From Schistocephalus solidus (Eukaryota > Platyhelminthes > Cestoda > Diphyllobothriidea > Diphyllobothriidae), in NCBI GenBank assembly GCA_017591395.1, contig WEDG01004147.1, positions 124,001 through 188,000 of the forward strand: a stretch of 64,000 bases of DNA, read 5' to 3'. Shown here piece by piece: positions 54,491 through 64,000 of this stretch (position 1 is the first letter of the stretch; each line of letters opens with the position of its first letter). Both the position numbers and the translations under genes were made by a program. Under the pieces are notes generated by a model. It made no database searches, had not been told where the DNA came from, and was given only the letters and a program-made list of their open reading frames with translations.

Positions 54491-56306
54491 AATGGCTGCC
54501 CACACAATGTCATTAATCAGCGCGTGCAAAGCGGACGAAAGGTCAAATCGCATTGATTCCAGATATTTTTTAGCGCTTTCGTGTGTCGAGAATGTCTGGG
54601 AAGCTGTCAGCCGCCTAATCACATACAGAAGACGGGCAAAAGAGGCCGATAAGCACGCTGTCCCAGCAGCAGGGGTCTGGATTCTCTAAACGCAGCTGAT
54701 GTTGGTGCGAACCGAAAAACTGCGACATTAAGCCCAATGCAGAAGGCTGTGCATGAAGTCGCAGCAGCAGTGAGGAGGAAGAATGACGCCAGCTCTCAAG
54801 TTGCGGCTTAAATGATTGGACACGACCTCAACTAAAGCATCAGAATGCGTCAGTCGCACGCTTGGTCGCGAGCCGTGGATCTCCGGTTCGCAGTCTATTA
54901 GCAGGTGCCACCTGTTCGGTGGAATTTGCCTGGGTAGAGTAATACGAAACGTGAGGCTGAGAGCATGCGGGAGAACAATGTTCCCTGTGTCAGTGTCCAT
55001 GTCTGAAATGGCCGACTAATTGTCACGACCAAGTTTGATTCAACTCACGATCTGTTTCTGAATAAATGATGATCGGCAAGATCTGCGGGTGAAAAATTAT
55101 CCCAGTATTTGGTCCCGTTAAGTATTTTGCAAATGTATCGTCTTCATTCTCACATTTTGGCATTATTCTGGTCCAATCTATCCTTGGTTCTTTATACCCG
55201 GCGCGTGCCATACATTTTGAATAAGATTACTATAACATAGCTATTGAAAGAATTTTAGTAAAGTGGTATCATAATATTTCGCGGTCGCACGCGCATCTGC
55301 ATTTTTTACCAGCGTGAAGTGGCCAACCGGTTTTCTGTAGGCAATCTCATATTTCCAAAACAAACTGAACTACGCCGTTCATGCTCATCATATTATAAGC
55401 CTGCAATGTGCTTTGATAATGTGCAAATAAATCCGCACGAGCTCAGTCCACTTTTGATAATATTTACAAGTGAAATCTGCTTTTTCTGCAAGACGGATGA
55501 AGCCGGTGCGACATAAGTGCTTTACGAACATATTCTTCGAGCGGATAAAAACGTAGCTTGGGGGTTCAAGGATTGTCTTCCAATGCACCAATGAACATAT
55601 AATCATAATAATCGATAAAGGTTTAAATGGCTGGTTGAGATATGAAAATACAAATGAACCCTCGGTAAAAAGCATTTGGTAGGAATGGAATTTATACCAA
55701 ATAACTCAACCAAAAATGGGATCTTAGCCTTGACATAGCTAAATAAGGCACGCACTTTATCATAAAGGGACGGACGAAAGTGCCAAACTTAGTAAACAAG
55801 TCACAGAGGTAACACTTGTGGTTTCGGTAAATCAGCCGACTGGAATATCAGAAACATTTTGAGATTGGACGACGCTCATTTTTACACGTGGCCGAGACTT
55901 AAGAAAAAGGGGCCAGTGAGTCTTCAATAAGAGAAAACCCCGTTCTTCAATTACATAAACCATAGGCTGGCGTTTAGTTGACGAAAATTAATAACTACAA
56001 CCGAAGACTACTAAGCGATGGTGCAAATGATTGAGATAAGGTAGTCATAAAATTTAGCAGGGCAGCACCGAGTACAAAAGGTTCATTAAAAATTCCCGAC
56101 AAATGCACTGTAATATAAATTCAAAAGGATGAACTCAATATTCTGGTGCTCCGCAGTCACTGAACCACATGAAAAGGTTTGGGACGACAGGAACCCGAAA
56201 ACGGGGCCTGGCTGTTACCCTTACTACGAAACATCCGACGCGTCTAATACTGGAACGGTCGTCAGCGAATATTTAAAGTGTAATTGGTAGGTTCTCAGGT
56301 CCGACG

Positions 56307-56332
56307 ATATATATATATATATATATATATAT
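56307..56332. repeat. (TA)n microsatellite
   Basis: About 13 TA units. It is followed by a copy (56333-56420) of the short repeat that also follows the TA array at 48.54 kb. Confidence 0.95.
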
Positions 56333-56454
56333 TAAATAGCTGAGGTAGAGTGCATTCCAAGATTATATAGTGAAATAAAAAGGGCTCGTCGGAAAATAGA
56401 GTTGTACTTGTTGTACCTTTTTTCTTCAATATATACATATTGAAGCTCGAATGT

Positions 56455-56625
56455 TCTAACCCACTGCGCCATGGGCTCCTTGTCTTGCCTGTTTCAATCG
56501 GAAATATTAACAATGGTAGATTGACGCTCACAGGTGGGTTACGGGACTCACTCGTCCCATTGTGCCTTAGGTCGCTTATAAGACCAGGAATAAATTATAG
56601 CGAAGGTTACGCCGCTTCCAATAAG
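56455..56625 (-). repeat. SINE copy, worn
   Basis: TTCTAACCCACTGCGCCATG is a reversed box A region. It is followed by TTGTCTTGCCTGTTTCAATC, GGAAATATTAACAATGG and GGACTCACTCGTCCCATTG, the order seen in the - strand copy at 61.2-61.4 kb. Confidence 0.55.
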
Positions 56626-56851
56626 GCATCACCCGTCGTCACCTGACCCATTCAAAGATAATATAAAATGGTTCATCGTAGGGATGGATGAAGACTTCAG
56701 TCTTGCGATTCAATACTGTAGAAAACGATCTGTGCATCAAATTATCTCGCGCAACTACTACCCTCGACGCCCAATTACACAGGTTTTTTGAACTAGCCCA
56801 TAGCCAATGACATTGTCTAACAAGCAGTTAAACAAGGAGAGGGATAATTAC

Positions 56852-57012
56852 CTTCGGTTCAAGATTTTCGTTACGAACGTAAAAGACACCCTTGCGGTAG
56901 ACGATTTCTTGGCAAACAATGGCAAAACTATAGATGTCACCCTTCAGAGTGCCATTCCTAGATCGGAGGTGGTCATCGCTGCGTAAAAGTTCAGGCGCGG
57001 TCCATAAATGGT
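56852..57012 (-). CDS. Receptor guanylate cyclase, kinase-homology exon (D)
   Basis: Acceptor TTTATTTACAG, two leading bases, 53 codons, donor GTAATT. It reads [13 protein letters not shown], then [20 protein letters not shown] and V-F-Y-V with NLEPK. The L-W-T-A-P-E-L-L motif, where protein kinases have A-P-E, and G-D-I-Y-S-F are diagnostic. Separated from exon C by only 109 bp. Confidence 0.95.
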
Positions 57013-57121
57013 CTGTAAATAAAGAATATGAGCACAATTGATTCAATTGGCAAACTTTCGTTTCTTTCTCAAGCAAACACCCGTTGAAAAAATATCAGCA
57101 ACTTATTAGATGCAGCCTTAC

Positions 57122-57287
57122 TTCTATAAAAGGCATAAGAATTCAGGCTGAAATACTGCTCCTTCGGCCCGCGAAGGAGGTTGAGACCGAAATCGGTGAT
57201 CTTGAGAAGAAAACGTGAGTTGACCAGGCAGTTGGAACTCTTGAGATTGCCGTGAGGTCCCAGGTTGTGATGAAGGTAAATCATGCC
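57122..57287 (-). CDS. Receptor guanylate cyclase, kinase-homology exon (C)
   Basis: Acceptor TTTTCTTTTCAG, 55 codons plus one base, donor GTAAGG. It reads [35 protein letters not shown] and [18 protein letters not shown] replaces the H-R-D catalytic loop of true kinases, so the domain is a pseudokinase, as in all receptor guanylate cyclases. DFG is retained. Confidence 0.95.
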
Positions 57288-57829
57288 CTGAAAAGAAAAA
57301 AGGCTCAAATTGTTCTATTGTTTGATGTTACTCTAAAAGAGGCAGTGTTCCTGTAAGGGGGGGCACGTACGTGTAGACCAATCTTCATGCACCAACTCTG
57401 GGTGGCTGTTCGCCCAATAACGGATACAGTAGTGACGTCATCCCTTTGGTAACGCACTCGCACGGGGTCTGTTGGGAAGGCTAGTGAGTCATTTCCATAG
57501 GCCAGCCGTATGCCAGTATCTAAGCGTCTGTGAAGCAAGTAATCAGTGCTTCGAAATCGACACGGAAAAACACTCATTCCCACACGACTGCTATGGTTTC
57601 CTTAACGGATACTCATAGGAGGAAGGAGACATGTTGACCCTAAAAAGTCAGCGTGTCTCATACCACAATAAATCTTACGCGTCTTAATATATCAGTCATG
57701 GTTTCCACGTAACTAGGCCAGACTTCAAAGGCCTCTATGGCACTCTCACCTGTGTGAGGTCCGAGCACGCCCTCTCTTCGTAAAACCTGGTACTTGCGGA
57801 CTTAGTGGTCATATTATCAGTACAAGGCG

Positions 57830-57960
57830 GTAGGGGTGGGAATACAGCGGTGTAAATGATATTAGAAAATGCCTTTCCCTACAAACTAATCCACGCGCAA
57901 GTCACGACTGCACCTTCCTCTAGAGCAATGGTGGATCTGTTCAGTTACAACGACTGAAAT
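57830..57960 (+). repeat. Dispersed repeat R2, copy 7
   Basis: Contains AACTAATCCACGCGCAAGTC, then a GCACCTTCCTCTAGAGCAAT block and GGTGGATC. It is a partial copy in the B-C intron of the cyclase gene. Confidence 0.45.
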
Positions 57961-58614
57961 ATAAGCACATACGCATCAGTAGTATCAAATTGCTTCAAAT
58001 TCGTTCGATGACACGACAAGTTTCCGTTTGACTGACTGGCCCCAAACTCTGTACTGTTTTGTGCAACTCGGGTTGCATACGAAAGAAGTTCTCCCATTGA
58101 ATTCCCACAGCAAACTAGTAAATCTATAAGGTCGAGAATATTTAAAACACCCCTTATCGTGGGAGCTCTTCACGACCTTCAATTCCCAAACCAAGCATCT
58201 GTGTCACATGCGAGAGCGAAAGGACAGAAAAAAAAGAAGCATGTCAAGGGCATTCTGTGGATAGGAAAAAAACAAATCACCCCCCCCCCCCCGCTCCGAG
58301 CAACAATGGCATCCCCATAGACTGTGGCCGGCGTTTGAAAAGTACCTGGTCTATAATGTTGGTAAGACATCGCCAGTGTGAGTCAATCAAGAAAACACGC
58401 AGGATGTCAAAACTACAAAAGATCTAGAAGGTAGACAAGGTAGACTAGCAAGCTAGACAAGTTAATTTGTGGTCTTGAATTCCGTATCTTGCAGATACTC
58501 AGATAAAGATTTGTTTAAGAAATACACGAAAAAAAAACTAACAGGTACAAGGCGTAGACGAAACAAATGCCTGTATTTGGTTGTTTGCAGAGCATGGTCA
58601 TAGAACACACTCAC

Positions 58615-58791
58615 CCGACAAATATCCTGCATAAGGGAGAACTTGAACATCCAATCGAGCTTGATTTGAGGGTTCTCAAGCACATCTTGAAGGCTACCCT
58701 TAGGGCAGTATTCATACACCAGACACTGATGGGGTGACTCGATGCACGCACCCACGAATCGGCAAATGTGCTCTGAATTCAGGTCCTTTAC
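58615..58791 (-). CDS. Receptor guanylate cyclase, kinase-homology exon (B)
   Basis: Acceptor TTTGTTTTTAG, exactly 59 codons, donor GTGAGT. It reads VKDLNSEHICRFVGACIESP, then CLVYEYCPKGSLQDVLENP and LDWMFKFSLMQDICR. The F-V-G-A-C and E-Y-C-P-K-G-S-L-Q-D motifs are those of natriuretic-peptide-type receptor cyclases. Phase 0 at both ends. Confidence 0.95.
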
Positions 58792-60340
58792 CTAAAAACA
58801 AAATGATCTCGAGCTGACAAGATTTCGAAGCAGTGGTTTGTGATTACAGCCGGAAAAAGTAATCGATACTTTGAGAAGGATGTGCGCTAAGACTAACGAT
58901 GGAATATTGCATCACTATGAAAGGGTGGCTCCTATTCTGTAAAATATCAAAAAGGCCACAACTGAAATACGAAAAAAACAGTAACACCGGTACTGAACAG
59001 TACCTCTCAAGAATGAAAATTCGACTTAAAGGTGACCTAAACAAAATAGGAGGTAAATTGATCAGCTGAGATGTTTCAATTACTGGGTAGTGTCATGGAA
59101 TGTTTGTAGAGCGCCCGATTATCATAAACATTCCTACGAATGTAATCAGATAGTTGCGAATGACCGAAGTGTAAAGAAAATGCTGTGTCTGTAGAAGCAT
59201 ATATAAGGTGACGTGTTTTACGAAAAATTAACAGAAATTTTAAAACAGTAGTTTTAGTTAGAATGGAGTACTTATGTAGGGTCGCAATCCTGATCAGGGT
59301 GTACCATAATACGAAGGCAAATTGTTCACTCCAGAATGCCAGATTTCGAAGGCGCGGCACTCCGGTTTCTTGCCAAAATCACACGCTAAAATCACTTGAT
59401 AAGTATGCTCTTTATATTCGTCTTAAATATGTTCATAAATCCTAACATATTTTAGGTAAATCATGCACATAAATAGTCTTTCTCATACCGATTTTCTTGC
59501 AAATTACATATTCATCCAATGTTGAACTCGAAGAATGGACACTTCGGTATTAAAAAAGGACAAATTTGAGGGTGCGGAGTAACTATTCGCGCATCATTGT
59601 ACCAGTGTTGGCCAAAACTGTTTTTGGAGGATATTATGTGATCCATATCCATTTCAAAATTTTATGATGCCGCCTTTTTAACAAGATATAATGTATACCT
59701 TTGACTAAATAGAAAGTGCAGAATGTTAAATTTGAAAATTTTAAAGTTAAGCGGAAAGGCAAGTACTATTTCAATTTATTTGGTTAGTAAAAATATCTCT
59801 TCTTCGACAGTAAATTTTGAAGAAACTCAAAGCAACTACGAAGTGCATATGAAAAGGGATGCTTCGAAAAAATTCTATAAAATAGTTGGATTTATAAAAT
59901 CGCCGAAAGTCTATGGAAAAAAGTTATAGCTACGCAGAAATTTGTAGCATGTGTGCTTTTTGCAGATGGCATTCGAAATCCAGCATCGTGGTGCGTATGA
60001 AATACCCTGGAATTGCAGTGCACACTAAGTGGAAGTGCGACCCCAGTTAAATAATCCTTGCAAGTGGAAAATGTACTTTAGAAATGCAGATAACGTTGCA
60101 TGGATGACGCCATCTAACTTATTTCAATATCAACATTTTATCGGTCGCTTATATAAATATGTGGGTATGAATTGAAAGACAGCATCCCAAGAACTATAAG
60201 GTGAAGGTAAATACGTTTTCTCTGGGAAAAGTAAGGAATGGCATTAAGAAAATGTTTCGACGCTGGTTCTCAGTTCGTTGTTAGAGGTTGAGTAAATTGG
60301 CAAAAAAATATTTCAAAAGCTTAAAAATTAATAGTTGTTC
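58792..60340. other. Intron A-B of receptor guanylate cyclase, AT-rich
   Basis: First half of a 3.4-kb intron. No exon, known repeat or structured RNA was recognised. Short open frames on both strands are AT-rich and uninformative. Confidence 0.5.
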
Positions 60341-60344
60341 GGCA

Positions 60345-60640
60345 TTTGCGCCAGTAAGCGGCACTACGGCTGTCGGCGGGGCTCTAGAGTGAGTCCCGTA
60401 GCCAATGGGTGAGCACCCATCTACAATTGTTGATATTGCCGAACGAAACCCAGAAGACAACGATATCGTGGCACAGTGGGTTAGTGTTGGACTTCTAACC
60501 ACCTGGTTGCTGGTTCGAGCCTCGGGTGCCGCAACACCTGCGGTTGGGTATGGCCGGCTGATGACGGCTAATAAGCCAGAAATGACCATTCCAGTGTCCT
60601 TTGTCTTTATCGGTAATGTCACAAGTCTGGGTCGTTAACT
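60345..60640 (+). repeat. tRNA-derived SINE, full-looking copy
   Basis: A head region (CGGGGCTCTAGAGTGAGTCC, AGCCAATGGGTGAGCACCC) leads to a tRNA-like part. This has box A TGGCACAGTGG (60469-60479), GGACTTCTAACCAC and box B GGTTCGAGCCT (60512-60522). The tail is GGTTGGGTATGGCCGGCTGA, CTAATAAGCCAGAAATGACC. The TTGGACTTCTAA stretch is the anticodon arm of tRNA-Arg(UCU), so the promoter part is probably derived from that tRNA. It lies in the A-B intron of the cyclase gene. Confidence 0.7.
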
Positions 60641-60959
60641 ATTACCTATATCGGGAGTACGGAATAACACCTTTGCTCTATTATATATATATATATCGAA
60701 GAAAATAAGCTCTTTGAGAAACAGTTACAAAATTTATTGTGTAAATTTTCGACGCTGGTTGCCCAGGTCGCCGTGAGACGTGAAGTTAATGTGCGAAACA
60801 GTTAAAATATAAGCTTGCCTGGAAAAATTGATATTACTTAGTCATTCCTGTCAATAGCCGTAACTGTGGGCTGAATGAGCTGTCGTCTTCATCTCTCTTT
60901 GAGATTGCCGTACACGGCGTCCAACTCCCGATCGAATATATGTATATGGTCAGAAAAGC

Positions 60960-61110
60960 ATTACCGATAAAGACAAGGGAGGATGGAACGGTCATTTCTG
61001 TCTTATCAGCCGTGATCAGCCAGCCATATCCAACCCCAGGCGTTGCGGCGCTCGAGGCTGGAACTCGCGACCTGTTGGTTAGAATTTCAACGCCTTAGCG
61101 GTCTCACAAA
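60960..61110 (-). repeat. tRNA-derived SINE, truncated copy
   Basis: On the - strand: TTGAAATTCTAACCAACAGG, GTCGCGAGTTCCAGCCTCG (worn box B) and TGGATATGGCTGGCTGATCA, then ACCGTTCCATCCTCCCTTG. It is inverted relative to the copy at 60.35 kb. Confidence 0.6.
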
Positions 61111-61124
61111 ACATCCATGTGTTG

Positions 61125-61435
61125 AATATTGCCGGCAAAGACAATGGACACTGGCTGGCGACGGCTAATAACCAGAAATGGCTATTCCAGTCATACCCAA
61201 CCCCAGGTGGTGCACCACCCGAGGATCGAACCCGCGATCCGTCGATCAGAAGCCCAACGCTCTAACCCTTGAGCCAAGGGCTCGTTATCTTGCCAGTTTA
61301 GATCGGGAATATTGACTTGCATTCGTTGATGAACGCTCACTGATCGCTAACGGAACTCACCCGTTCCACTCTGCCTTAAGGCTCACTCTCGAGCCCCGCC
61401 AGCAGCCGAACCGAGGCTAGTAGTAGAAGAGGCAG
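61125..61435 (-). repeat. tRNA-derived SINE with intact A and B boxes
   Basis: On the - strand the tRNA-like part (about 61287-61205) has TTGGCTCAAGGGTTAGAGCG (box A), GGGCTTCTGATCG and GGGTTCGATCCTCGGG (box B GGTTCGATCC). Next to it lie the head blocks ATTCCCGATCTAAAC-like, CGAGAGTGAGCC and CCTCGGTTCGGCTGCTGGCG. The best-preserved pol III promoter in the cluster. Confidence 0.7.
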
Positions 61436-61590
61436 ATGAATATTGCCGGCAAAGACAAGGGAGACTGGAATGGCCATTTCTGCTTATGAGCCGTCTTCAG
61501 CCAGGTGGTGCACCACCCGAGGATCGAACATGCGACCCGTTGGTTGATCAGAGGTTTAACGCTCTAACCATTGAGCCACTAAGTGCATTT
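61436..61590 (-). repeat. tRNA-derived SINE, partial copy
   Basis: On the - strand: GTGGCTCAATGGTTAGAGCG (box A region), AACCAACGGGTCGC, GTTCGATCCTCGGG and GGTGGTGCACC. It ends GGAATGGCCATTTC reversed. It abuts the previous copy head to tail. Confidence 0.65.
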
Positions 61591-62213
61591 CCAAAGACAT
61601 TCACCGGTACCCTCAAAGATTTCGGGATAATAGCAGGTCGTTTCGCCACCTAGCAGCAGTACGACAATTTTACGGAAAAAGCGGTAGTGATGTATTTAGA
61701 CTAATGTGTTGGACACACAACCTAGTCCATGTTGTCTAAGACACGAAAGAATTTGTGTAATACAAACTATAAAAACAAAAAATAACGCTGACAGAATAAA
61801 AACACTCTAGCAAGGGATCAATCAGACTGCCCTAATTGTTGTCAATCAGGTTTTTACATATTTTGACAGAGGAAAAGATAAAATTTGCATGAGTAAATGA
61901 AATCAGCCAGACCCAACTATCCATACTCCAGGAAATTTAAAGCGCTTCAATTCATAAAAACAAACGGTGTTTGTTTTTTTGAAACTAAGAACTCGATGAA
62001 AAATATCGAAAAATAACTCAACTTACATCTGTCATTGTCTGTGGCTTTGGGTTAGAACAGTAATTTACCCTGTCTGGTGACAAAAAAACTAAGGAGTGAG
62101 CCAGCTGCATTTATTTTGCATGCGCCACATTTTCGTCCGTCAATTAACAACTAAGAACAGTTGCCGTGCACAGAACGCAGAACGCTTAACACACAAAAAA
62201 GGAATGTACTCAC

Positions 62214-62414
62214 GCGAGAAACTTCGATTAGAAGCGCCTCCGTGATTTCGATGCGTCGGTCAGAAGGTAAAGCCTTGAGTGCCACAACGTTGCCCTTGTA
62301 GATGGTGGTTTTGATGAACATCTGAGCGTTCGTCATAAAGTCTAAATGCACGCCTGATATTGTGTCCAATGAGGAGAAACTGTCGATGGATCCCACTGAG
62401 TCACTATATCGAAC
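62214..62414 (-). CDS. Receptor guanylate cyclase, start of kinase-homology domain (exon A)
   Basis: Acceptor TTTTTTACAG, 67 codons, donor GTGAGT. It reads VRYSDSVGSIDSFSSLDTIS, then QMFIKTTIYKGNVVALKALP and RRIEITEALLIEVSR. The pattern Y-K-G-N-x-V-A-x-K with the conserved Lys marks the N-lobe of receptor guanylate cyclase pseudokinase domains. With exons B-H it gives 465 codons of one protein in unbroken phase. Known: such receptors are plasma-membrane dimers that make cGMP on ligand binding. The signal peptide, extracellular and transmembrane parts must lie beyond 64000. Confidence 0.93.
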
Positions 62415-62864
62415 CTGTAAAAAAATACAAACAAATAGAGACTTATTGGATAGGGTTGGTGAAATAAAACTTACGAGTTTTGACAAGTATTTGATTATAA
62501 AAGCTAAGCTATTTTTCATACTATATAAATATGTCCTACAGCTCGACTGGAATAACTACCTGCACAGAACTCATTGACTGGAGAGAGATCTAAAAACCTC
62601 GAATCGATAACAATCAAAGATTGACTCCAGATAGAAGGTAACAATGCCGAAAAGTTGACAAATCGGCGCCAATAGTTTCATCTACTTGTGCAGCAAGACA
62701 GTACGGAGCGAAGACACCTAAAGCATTAATAACTACAAATTTGAAATTGACTCCTTTAAGTGTAACTGGTCATCCACCCAGTCGCCAATGGCATTTCTGG
62801 ACGCCAGATTGAAATTCAAGAAGTTGGAGGGGTAAAATTAACCCATAACTACTTGCTTAATGAA

Positions 62865-63145
62865 TGAAATCGGCAAGACACTGGAATTGTAAAACGCCCT
62901 ACTCTGAGGGCCTTGAACTAATTTCCAGTGACAACGTGGTTAGTGCTAAGAATAGGATCAGATTTAGTGTTAGAGTTAAGGTAAATATTGGTCTAAGATT
63001 AGGGTCAAGTTTACGGATAAAGTGAAGTTTAGAGTTCAGGTAAGGGTAAGGGTGAGTGCACGAGAATAGTTAATCTTCCTGAACTTTTGCGCAAGACCAT
63101 CCGTATCACAGGAGATGGCGGGGGCTTCCTGTCCGGCGTCTTTCC
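62865..63145. mobile_element. Telomere-like-core element (copy 8)
   Basis: Left end GGCAAGACACTGGAATTG. The core has TTAGAGTTAAGG, ATTAGGGTCAAG and AGGTAAGGGTAAGGGTGAG. The right part is CACGAGAATAGTTAATCTTC, CTGAACTTTTGCGC and GGGGCTTCCTGTCCGGCGTC. It parallels the copies at 33.0 and 51.65 kb. Confidence 0.5.
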
Positions 63146-63734
63146 GTCAAAGCCCTACAATCATGCAAAATGCCGCCAAGCATTCACTGTGAAAGCCAAA
63201 ACAACAGTCAACTGTCACGGTTGTGTGCTGACTCACCGAGCAGATTTCCTAGCTTCGATGGAGAAATTATAATGTGCTCCTAAGGTTACCCCGGCAAGTC
63301 TTTTAAAAAAGAAATTATATTCAATAAATAATTGCTGCAAGGTGATGACGGACCGAGACCACGCGTGAAAGCGCATTACGACGTAAAGATAAAGCACATT
63401 TAGCAGGGAAAATCGGAAGAAAAGCAGCTAGCGCGGACCCACATCGAGACAGAGATGCAGCGGTGGAGAAGTGACACAGACTCCAGCTGGATAACGTGTG
63501 TTTAGAGTTAGTGTGACTGACAGTTTGGACTTCACTGGATTGACAGTTTATTATCCTAATCACCCAAAACGTTATGATTCTCTTTTCCTTTATTTCGGAT
63601 CCTGTTATCCTCATCATCAAGTAGTCCTTTAGCCTCTCCACCAATGGGAGTCATCATAAGGTGCCGCAATTCATATCCATATAATTTTTGGGTTAATGAT
63701 AATAATGGAGACGACAACGATGGTTTTGGTGGTG

Positions 63735-63930
<196 letters not shown>

Positions 63931-63979
63931 CAACAGCAGCAGCATTATTATTAGGCTAGAGGATAAGTGTGAAACTCAC

Positions 63980-64000
63980 TTTCCGAGTAGTTTCCTGAGC
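63980..64000 (-). CDS. Possible 3' end of the next upstream guanylate cyclase exon
   Basis: On the - strand the last 21 bases read CAGGAAACTACTCGGAAA before a perfect GTGAGT donor. The frame AQETTRK ends in phase 0, as exon A needs. The match is short and rests only on donor quality and phase. Confidence 0.25.

Noticed and set aside
54690..54720. Hammerhead-like CTGATGTTGGTGCGAACC followed by GAAA
   Set aside because: The conserved A after CTGATG is T, stem II is only three pairs, and no stem I or stem III could be drawn.
61205..61287. Functional tRNA-Arg gene
   Set aside because: The acceptor and anticodon stems do not pair fully and the segment is embedded in a repeated SINE with shared flanks.

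Overview
The window looks like animal DNA from a parasitic flatworm, most likely a diphyllobothriidean tapeworm (Spirometra/Dibothriocephalus type). This is inferred from scattered short exons with GT-AG introns, very low gene density, and the mix of repeats: RTE-like and CR1/Jockey-like LINEs, many Penelope-like elements (PLEs) with GIY-YIG C-termini, tRNA-derived SINEs, and hammerhead-ribozyme motifs. Nothing bacterial, viral or CRISPR-like was seen.

Two real protein genes can be read, both incomplete. (1) On the + strand at 1195-6132 are the last three exons of a NUDT9-like ADP-ribose pyrophosphatase; all phases agree and the stop is at 6130-6132. Its Nudix box must lie upstream of the window. 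(2) On the - strand, from 62414 down to 45139, are eight in-phase exons of a receptor-type (natriuretic-peptide-receptor-like) guanylate cyclase: kinase-homology domain, dimerisation helix and the first two thirds of the cyclase domain. The extracellular exons lie beyond 64000. The exon for the end of the catalytic domain was not found anywhere below 45139.

The rest is mostly repeats. PLE remnants lie at 2.0, 12.3-13.7, 15.4-16.3, 16.4-17.3, 17.7, 27.5-30.5, 50.2-50.7 and 53.9-54.5 kb. PLE terminal pieces lie at 32.7-32.86 and 35.46-35.9 kb. RTE-like LINE pieces lie at 18.2-19.3, 22.4-23.4 and 24.4-25.75 kb, and a CR1/Jockey-like LINE at 45.7-47.06 kb inside a cyclase intron. A short element family with inverted ends and a core of degenerate TTAGGG/CCCTAA telomere-like repeats recurs across the window. 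So do tRNA-Arg-like SINEs (clustered at 60.3-61.6 kb) and another dispersed repeat family. Microsatellites include a ~470-bp ATG array inside a PLE reverse transcriptase remnant, a ~195-bp AGT array and several TA arrays.

The most notable signal is a set of hammerhead-ribozyme motifs (13.5, 32.8, 35.55, 35.8, 48.13, 48.48, 48.65 and 48.86 kb). Some sit at PLE 3' ends. Two are arranged in tandem so that self-cleavage would release a ~357-nt RNA, which resembles retrozyme or SINE-like circular-RNA elements.
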